In this document: one piece after another, positions 58,548 through 64,000 of the stretch
Numbering within the stretch: position 1 is the stretch's first letter
Layout: the number at the start of each line of letters is the position of its first letter
NCBI GenBank assembly: GCA_951812925.1
Contig: OX638369.1
Coordinates: 1,922,001-1,986,000 of the forward strand
DNA: 64,000 nucleotides
Source of the DNA: Calliopum simillimum
Lineage: Eukaryota; Arthropoda; Insecta; Diptera; Lauxaniidae
Reading direction: 5' to 3'
Notes under the pieces: model-generated
What the model saw: only the letters and a program-made list of their open reading frames with translations
What the model was told of the DNA's origin: nothing
Databases searched by the model: none
Made by a program: the position numbers and the translations under genes

Positions 58548-60309
58548 CTTCTCTTCTTATACGAGCTAAAATTGTATGTTTGTTTGTTTGTTTGTTTGTT
58601 TTTTTGTACTCAATATTTTTTTCTCGATTTCAATGAAACTTGGAATAGTGTCAGATATTAGTATACAATGAAGAATGAGCTAGGTTTGAACTTTGTAAAT
58701 GCTCACTAGAGGGCGTGGCACTGCCCTAGATTTTAAATTTGATTCAATCATAACTCGCGAACCATACAAGATATTTAGATGAAATTTGGTATGTAGGTAC
58801 AACTTATCAATGCCTTGTAACAAACGAAAAGTGGGCGGTACTGACGAAGTACCACGCCCCCTTTTTAACCATTGAAAATTTTGATTCAATATTACTCGAA
58901 AACAACTCCAACAATTTTAATGAAAATTTAGGAGATGTTACGTCTGCAAACAAAGATTAATATGTGATACGCCGTTATATTGGGAAAACTCGTTGAAGGG
59001 CGTGGCACCGCCCACAAAAATATAAAACAGTATAAAAAGAAAACTAATAAAGCAAACATTCTGAAATCAACTGTGAAGAACCTAATTGCTCTAGGGCACC
59101 TCTGGTCTGAAAGTGGGCGAAATATCGCCGTTGCGCGTGGAACTTCCCATACAAGCAAAATACGTTAAATGCTATTTCTCGCAAACGTTAGAAGGTATTT
59201 TAATGAAATTTGGTATATAGGTTCTTCTTATTAATGCCTTGTTATAAACAAAAAGTGGGCGGTATCGAAAAAGTGCCACGCCCCTTTTTTAACCATTGAA
59301 AATTTTGATCCAATATTACTCGAAAACGACTCCAACAATTTTAAAGAAAATATAAGAGATTTTACCCCTGAAAACAAGTACCAATTTGTGATGTGCGGTT
59401 ATATTAGGAAAACCCGTTGGAGGGCGTGGCACCGCCCACAAAAATATAAAACGCTATAAAAAGAAAACTATTGTACTTAAGCAATCTTTCTGAATTTAAC
59501 TGTATGTAATCTCCTTGCTATTAAGCACCTATGACCTGCAAGTGGGCAAAATATCGCTGGTGCACGTGAAACCTCCCATACAAGTAAACACATAAAATGC
59601 TATTTCTCGCAAACGGTACAACATATTTTGATGAAATTTGGTAAGCGAATCTGGAAAATTAGTACCTAAAGCTTAATGAGAAGTGGACTTTGCTCAATAA
59701 TTGCCACCCCCATTGTTTACGGAAATAAAAATTTTAGTTAATAACTCAGGCACAAAAAAAAAAAAAAAAATGGAATAAACTTTTTATTTCTTATATGCAG
59801 TCTTGTGTACTTTTTGACGCTGAATCCATCTTTATCAGCAGAACTGTCACTATACCTGCAGAATTTTGAAATATTCTTGCTTGAAGTTGAAGAAAACGCT
59901 GTGTTTAGTCTTTCAGCGTATCTACACGAAAATCCTCTTTTAATAATGACGTCGAATAGCCACACACTTCCTTATCAAAATATTCTTGCGGATTTTTCCA
60001 ATAGGACTCTTATTTACCGAGTTATGATCCTTTGGAGATAAGACATTTCAGCCCCCATACAAAAGATGAAATATTTTGGGTGCGTGGAATATCCCATTTA
60101 TTTATTTTGGGGCATTCTATTTCACGAAAAGAATTTGAGTTTTTGATATCTTTCTATACCATTCCGAGTTTTTTCTTATTATTATTCTCATCGGTTAGTT
60201 TATCATTTTGAAAAGACAATTTCATAACAAAAAATAGCTACGAATAAAAACATCGACTAGAATAATAAGATCAGATTGTTGACCGAGCAGGGATCGGTCT
60301 CCAGGTACT
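58548..60309 (+). repeat. 1.8-kb dispersed repeat with GGGCGTGGCACCGCCCAC units, copy 2
   Basis: Same order and orientation as 20231-22014, from ATCTTCTCTTCTTATACGAG to CAGGGATCGGTCTCCAGG. The hairpin motif occurs at 58998 and 59422 (424 bp apart) with a variant at 58711. Flanks outside these limits differ from those of copy 1, so the shared ends are probably near the true element ends or a common truncation. A GTTT array lies at 58578-58602. Confidence 0.8.
58578..58602. repeat. (GTTT)n tetranucleotide microsatellite
   Basis: About six GTTT units at the position where copy 1 has ATGTACTT octamers. Confidence 0.85.
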
Positions 60310-61697
60310 CACATTTACTCTACATACTTAACTATCGATGTTTTTACGATAACATTTCTTTATTTTTTAATAGACAATAACAGAGGGCGCTCATGATGCC
60401 ATGGAAGTTTATTGAACTTTGCAGCAAAAAAAAAAAAAAAAAATTCCAGAGGTAAGCATAAAGTGAAAAAAATAAAAACGGAAGATAAAGCAAATAAAAA
60501 ATAAAGAGAAAAATAAAAAACAACACAACTGCATCTTGCGGAGCATTCAACTGCCGCATTGAATTTCAAGTGTAATGAAGTGAAGTGCGGCAAAAGATTT
60601 CGACAGTTAGTCAGTCAGTCTGCGCAGCAGTGAACATCTAAATAAGAAACTGCATTTGGCAGACTGATAGTCGTTGTCGTCGTCGTCACTCCGTACAGTT
60701 AATGGCACTGGAAGAATTCACGGGATTTGAGTTTTTAATAGCTCCCGTGTTCTCTTAGTGGCATCTATGGTGCGGGGCGTGAAACAACAAAAACAATAAC
60801 AACAACTATGTAAATTTAAATAAAACAACAATAAAAAATAAAAGAACACAACGTTAGCAGAGCATAAAAATTTATAAACAAATCATTAAAAAATTACAGT
60901 TAAGACAAATTATGGAACATATTTATTAAGTTAATGAGGTTTCCGACTAATTAACATTTTAAGCATCGCATTTAAGCCGTTAGTTTGTGAATGAGTGCCA
61001 GGTCGAAGCACACATACACCATCTCACATGATTTTTATTGTTGTTTTTTTTTTGATTTTATTTTCTTAGCTGCAACACCAATCTTCACAGTTGGAAAATT
61101 TTATTTAAATTCAAATTTCACAGCTTCTTTTACCGCTGCTGCTGTCGCTACTGCTGATGTGTCTTATGACCAAAAAAATGCAATAGACACCGCTTGCATG
61201 GTGATTTTTATGGAAAATCTAATGAATTTGGCACTGTTGTTGTTGCTTCAAAAATGGTCAATAAGTTTGCAAGTGTGTTGGTAAATGCAGTTCGAGTTAA
61301 CGTTAAATTGATGGCATTAAGAAAGGTGTCATGAAAAATGTTTTGGCCACAACGACATGCAAATGTTAATGAAGATGATTGTATTTATTTTGCGATTTAA
61401 GCAAATTGCAGTCACAGGTGTTGCGTTTGCAAATATTTTGTTTGTTTTTTTTGTCCTCTTTGAATTTACCACTCGAAGACAAAACAGTTTGTAGTGTTGC
61501 TAAAGTTTGTGTCTTATGTCTTTCGTTTGTTACAAGTGCTTCAAGAGAAAAGTTCCGTTATTATTAAGGAGCGACTATTTTTTTTAGACATATAAATATA
61601 GACATATTTTTTGAATATATAAATGGTTTCTTAGACCCAGATTCAATAAGCAAACAAAAAAATTCGCTTAATTTTTTATTTTTTTTTTGTTTTGAGG
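60310..61697. other. Single-copy-like 1.4 kb, no gene seen
   Basis: Contains an A run at about 60426-60442, TCAGTCAGTC at about 60608 and GTCGTCGTCGTC at about 60675, which have a fly 5'-UTR flavour but no linked coding exon. A 97-codon + frame at 60991-61284 has no domain I recognise. Confidence 0.4.
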
Positions 61698-61850
61698 AGG
61701 AGCAGTGCATAGGATTTTCTTTCTAACTGGAAAAAAACGCGCTTAATGCTAAACCACTTCATCGATTTTTATGAACTCTAAGGAACGATAATATGACCAT
61801 TATGTTCTTAAGCGGGTGGTGTCACGCCCTTGAAAAGAAAATGCACAGAC
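61698..61850. repeat. Dispersed repeat, copy 2 of the 41745-41950 sequence
   Basis: Carries agcagtgcataggat, gctaaaccac, atcgatttttatgaa, aacgataa.atga and ggtg(t/c)cacgccc in the same order as 41769-41945. No inverted flanks of the element D type are present here. Confidence 0.6.
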
Positions 61851-62004
61851 ATGGTTACTTATAAGAATTTGTTTCCTTAATTCAACAGTATTCCAAATTT
61901 TGTCAATATCTGCGTTGTCAAAACTTTCTACGTCTTAAGACATTTTTAGAATTTTGGCAAAACTAATCGTTGTCAAGATCCTGGATATTTTCTGGGACAC
62001 ACCA

Positions 62005-62366
62005 TGCCGTTTTAAAAATAACTTAATACGGGAATGGGAAAAGGAAAGCCTCTCCGATCACTGGAGAGCCAAAGAAGGTATGCGACAGGCGAAGAGGCTG
62101 ATCGATCCAAAACATATTAAGGCAGAAGCTGTTTTAAAATATATAAAAACGTACAGTGAGATAATGACGGGTCTCTGTAAACTTAATTATCACCTAAAAA
62201 AGATGGGTCTGGTAGACGATGATTCCTGTAGACTCTGCTTAGAAGACTTGCTGCGTTTAGACGCAGAATTAAGTACATAGGTGCTGAGGTTTTAGATCCA
62301 GGTGATATGGGTAAAATTAATACCATGGCAGTAACAAGATTTGTAGATAGTCTGGAACTGTTTTGA
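62005..62366 (+). pseudogene. LINE ORF2 C-terminus, frameshifted
   Basis: The + frame ending at 62280 gives a sequence rich in W and K (EWEKESLSDHW, RAKEGMRQAKRLI) and then TGLCKLNYHLKKMGLVDDDSCRLCLE. This is the L.GH..L..HL...G...D..CR.C.E pattern at the C-terminal end of insect non-LTR retrotransposon ORF2 proteins, downstream of the RNase H-like domain. After LCLE the frame shifts: the continuing frame reads AAFRRRIKYIGAEVLD, then PGDMGKINTMAVTRFVDSLELF and stop at 62366. The E..EH.L..C segment expected between the two halves is missing, so a deletion caused the shift. The AUG at 61954 lies in unrelated flanking DNA and is not the real start. Dead copy; clade (I, R1 or LOA-like) uncertain. 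Confidence 0.7.
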
Positions 62367-62444
62367 TAGGGAAAGAGGCTGTACAAAAGATATTTTAGGT
62401 CGCAGTACAATCAAGAGCCTTTTAAATAATAATAATAAAAAAAA
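62005..62444 (+). mobile_element. 5'-truncated LINE fragment with (TAA)n tail
   Basis: Contains the end of a reverse-transcriptase-type ORF2, a short 3' untranslated region (about 75 bp after the stop at 62366) and a TAATAATAATAA tail at about 62425-62437. The TAA tail is typical of I-type non-LTR elements, and the protein end fits RNase H-bearing LINEs. The left boundary is where homology-like sequence begins and is approximate. Confidence 0.65.
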
Positions 62445-62620
62445 CTAATGTGGACTTTATTTCCTTAGTATCAGCAGTTATTTAACAAATGGTTAATCTA
62501 TGAAATATGGAGGCTTAACTAATGGCTAACTTATGACATAAAACAAATTGTTGTTCTTTAAACCGTTGTCATTAGTTAACTAATGACTGTGAATCCGAGC
62601 CTTAGTTTTAGTATATATGT
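62445..62620. other. Short spacer downstream of the LINE tail
   Basis: No gene. Contains 'gttaactaatgac' / 'taactaatggctaac' phrases in loose direct and inverted order. Confidence 0.4.
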
Positions 62621-62831
62621 ATGTGACCATCTAGTAGAAAAGGTACGCTATCTTCACAAAACAAAAAACTGTTTTTTTGCAATTTTCTAAAAATACATAT
62701 AATTTTGAATAAAACTGACATCTCGGTCACCGGAAAATTCCAAAAAATGGACTGAGTTAGCATTCTGAAATCCCAAAATGAAAAACTCAAATGAGTGAAG
62801 ATATGATACCTTTTCCCATGGACGGTCACAT
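62621..62831. repeat. Small fold-back, arms about 37 bp
   Basis: atgtgaccatctagtag then aaaaggtacgctatcttcac at the left (62621-62658) is the near complement of gtgaagatatgatacctttt then cccatggacggtcacat at the right (62796-62831). The interior is AT-rich and non-coding. Confidence 0.65.
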
Positions 62832-64000
62832 GTTATAAGTTTTACCTATTTGAAGGTACTTTAGACATTTCTAATACAATTTGTGTAGTGTTTTCTCTAC
62901 CAAGTCTTATACCAAAATAGCCTTGAACAGCACCTTTCACACTCGATTCAACAATTAAAAGTTCAATAACCTCGGAGTGTGCAAAGGAATGGAAAAAAAA
63001 ACAACATGGAAGCGGTACGAACTACTTGTGTAAAAAAATACAAAAATGATAATTAACATTCTGCTTCTACTTTTGCAATACAAGAACACAAACCATTTAC
63101 TCACAAAATGTTTTTTCTCCCCTTTTCTTCTTACCAAGAGCACAAGAAGCATTGCAGTACCAACAAAAAAAAAATTCCACAAATAAAGTGCATTCGTCTG
63201 CAGAAATGCCTTCCTTGTTATTGCGCTTTTCCCTATTTTTGTAGTTGTTTTTTTTTCCATTGAACAAAAAAGTCCCTGTTGCACATAAATTTTCCGCAAA
63301 ATGATTTTGTTAAAAGTGCTTTCTGCTTGATATTGTCTATAACACTTCATACGTAGTCCAATAAAAATATTTTCAATGTTAATATACATAAATTTTCATG
63401 TACTTTTTTAGTCAATTTTCAAACTCTAGTCAGCAGCTAAACAATTTCCTCTGAAAAGTGTTAGCGGTTGTGTCTTCTTTACTTTATTTGTAGTCATTTT
63501 GAAATGATATCATCTTTTCCATTCGTTAAACTTCTTTTTATGCCTTCATTTTTCCCCATTCATTATACATATAGCGAATTCTTCAACACCTGTGGCATCT
63601 TAAAGTACCCTATAGAAAGTAGTGGAAATAGCTCGTTGCGCTTGGCTAATTTTGACTTTAACTTATCTTCAGACTGAAAATTCTTCAAGTTGATTCTTTT
63701 GCGAGATTTCATTATTTTTGTTTTAATACTCGCAATATGCAGGAAAAAAGAAGAAGGAATTAATTAGAACGCCATTGTGTAATGGGTTATTTGTCTTACC
63801 AAGTGAAAAAAGATTTATGAGCAACAAGTGTTTTAGAGAATTTCGAAAAAATGTACAGCCAGATATATAGATAATATTCATATTTAAGCTTAGTTATTCC
63901 AATGACATCACACAAAGTGTTAGAAGCGTTAGAAGAAGTTAGAAGGACTCTGTATCAATTTTTGTTCGTTCCGAGAGCATTTTTGATTCTACTGAATGCC
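62832..64000. other. AT-rich sequence to window end, no gene seen
   Basis: A 144-codon minus frame at 62955-63389 has no recognisable domain and its codons follow the local A/T bias. 'gttagaagcgttagaagaagttagaagg' near 63918 is a short local repeat (shown in pieces: gttagaagc, gttagaaga, gttagaagg). Confidence 0.4.

Noticed and set aside
61954..62004. AUG of the longest frame covering the LINE fragment
   Set aside because: The codons before about 62005 do not resemble LINE protein; the element is 5'-truncated and the AUG lies in flanking DNA.

Overview
The window reads as AT-rich, gene-poor nuclear DNA from a higher fly (Diptera, Brachycera). I lean towards a tephritid or a close relative. 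The basis is the general texture (long A/T runs, abundant CAA/TTG trinucleotide tracts), mariner DNA of the type common in insects, and dispersed repeats carrying the motif GGGCGTGGCACCGCCCAC with runs such as 'CTCGCAAA..TTACAAGGTATTT..GAAATTTGGTATG', which I associate with fruit-fly genomes. The taxonomic call is inference, not proof. I find no host protein-coding gene, rRNA or tRNA that I can defend. The longest open frame (240 codons) is transposase, and most others are 60-120 codons, low in complexity or inside repeats. The window is best seen as an intergenic desert or the inside of a very large intron.

What can be annotated is almost entirely mobile-element debris. Four pieces have protein homology or clear superfamily hallmarks. 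One is a rearranged mariner at 15575-16511, whose two ends are inverted copies of the same 5' end, flanked by TA. One is a decayed mariner transposase C-terminus at 28700-28915. One is a 5'-truncated, frameshifted LINE 3' end with a (TAA)n tail at 62005-62444. The last is a hAT-like fold-back family rich in CCAAGA hexamers, with copies at 5265-5488, 33143-33323 and 47436-47775; the last has an 8-bp target duplication.

The rest is non-coding inverted-repeat ('fold-back') elements and dispersed repeats. They include large palindromes at 191-983, 1565-3657, 9289-9723, 35413-36806, 41282-42105, 51656-52070 and 56214-57353, smaller MITE-like units (4003-4695 flanked by TTAA, 10878-11051, 11055-11192, 30634-30735, 34322-34493, 62621-62831), a 1.8-kb repeat present twice in the same orientation (20231-22014 and 58548-60309), an apparently identical 329-bp tandem duplication (38834-39491) and a 32-36 bp minisatellite (53790-53989).

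The most interesting pattern is that four unrelated non-coding elements each carry their own short motif, repeated 4 to 12 times and nearly absent elsewhere in the window: GCCACGTTTGTGAC in 1565-3657, GTAACGCGAGTTACC in 14440-15331, GGGGAGTTGCGCAAC in 35413-36806, and a degenerate GACGAAAACTAGGACGTTTC in 41282-42105. All four motifs have dyad symmetry, as expected of sites for a dimeric DNA-binding protein. This may be a class of non-autonomous elements built around arrays of protein-binding sites. Function is not shown here; the pattern is directly visible.

Layout: 1-5.8 kb dense fold-backs; 5.8-14.4 kb mostly single-copy with a few MITEs and a possible transcript start around 7.2 kb; 14.4-16.5 kb motif element plus mariner; 16.5-20.2 kb quiet; 20.2-22.1 kb big repeat; 22-35 kb mostly single-copy; 35-43.6 kb a cluster of repeats, some possibly nested; 43.6-51.6 kb quiet apart from the hAT-like copy; 51.6-57.4 kb palindromes and minisatellite; 58.5-62.8 kb second big repeat, LINE and small fold-back; quiet to the end.
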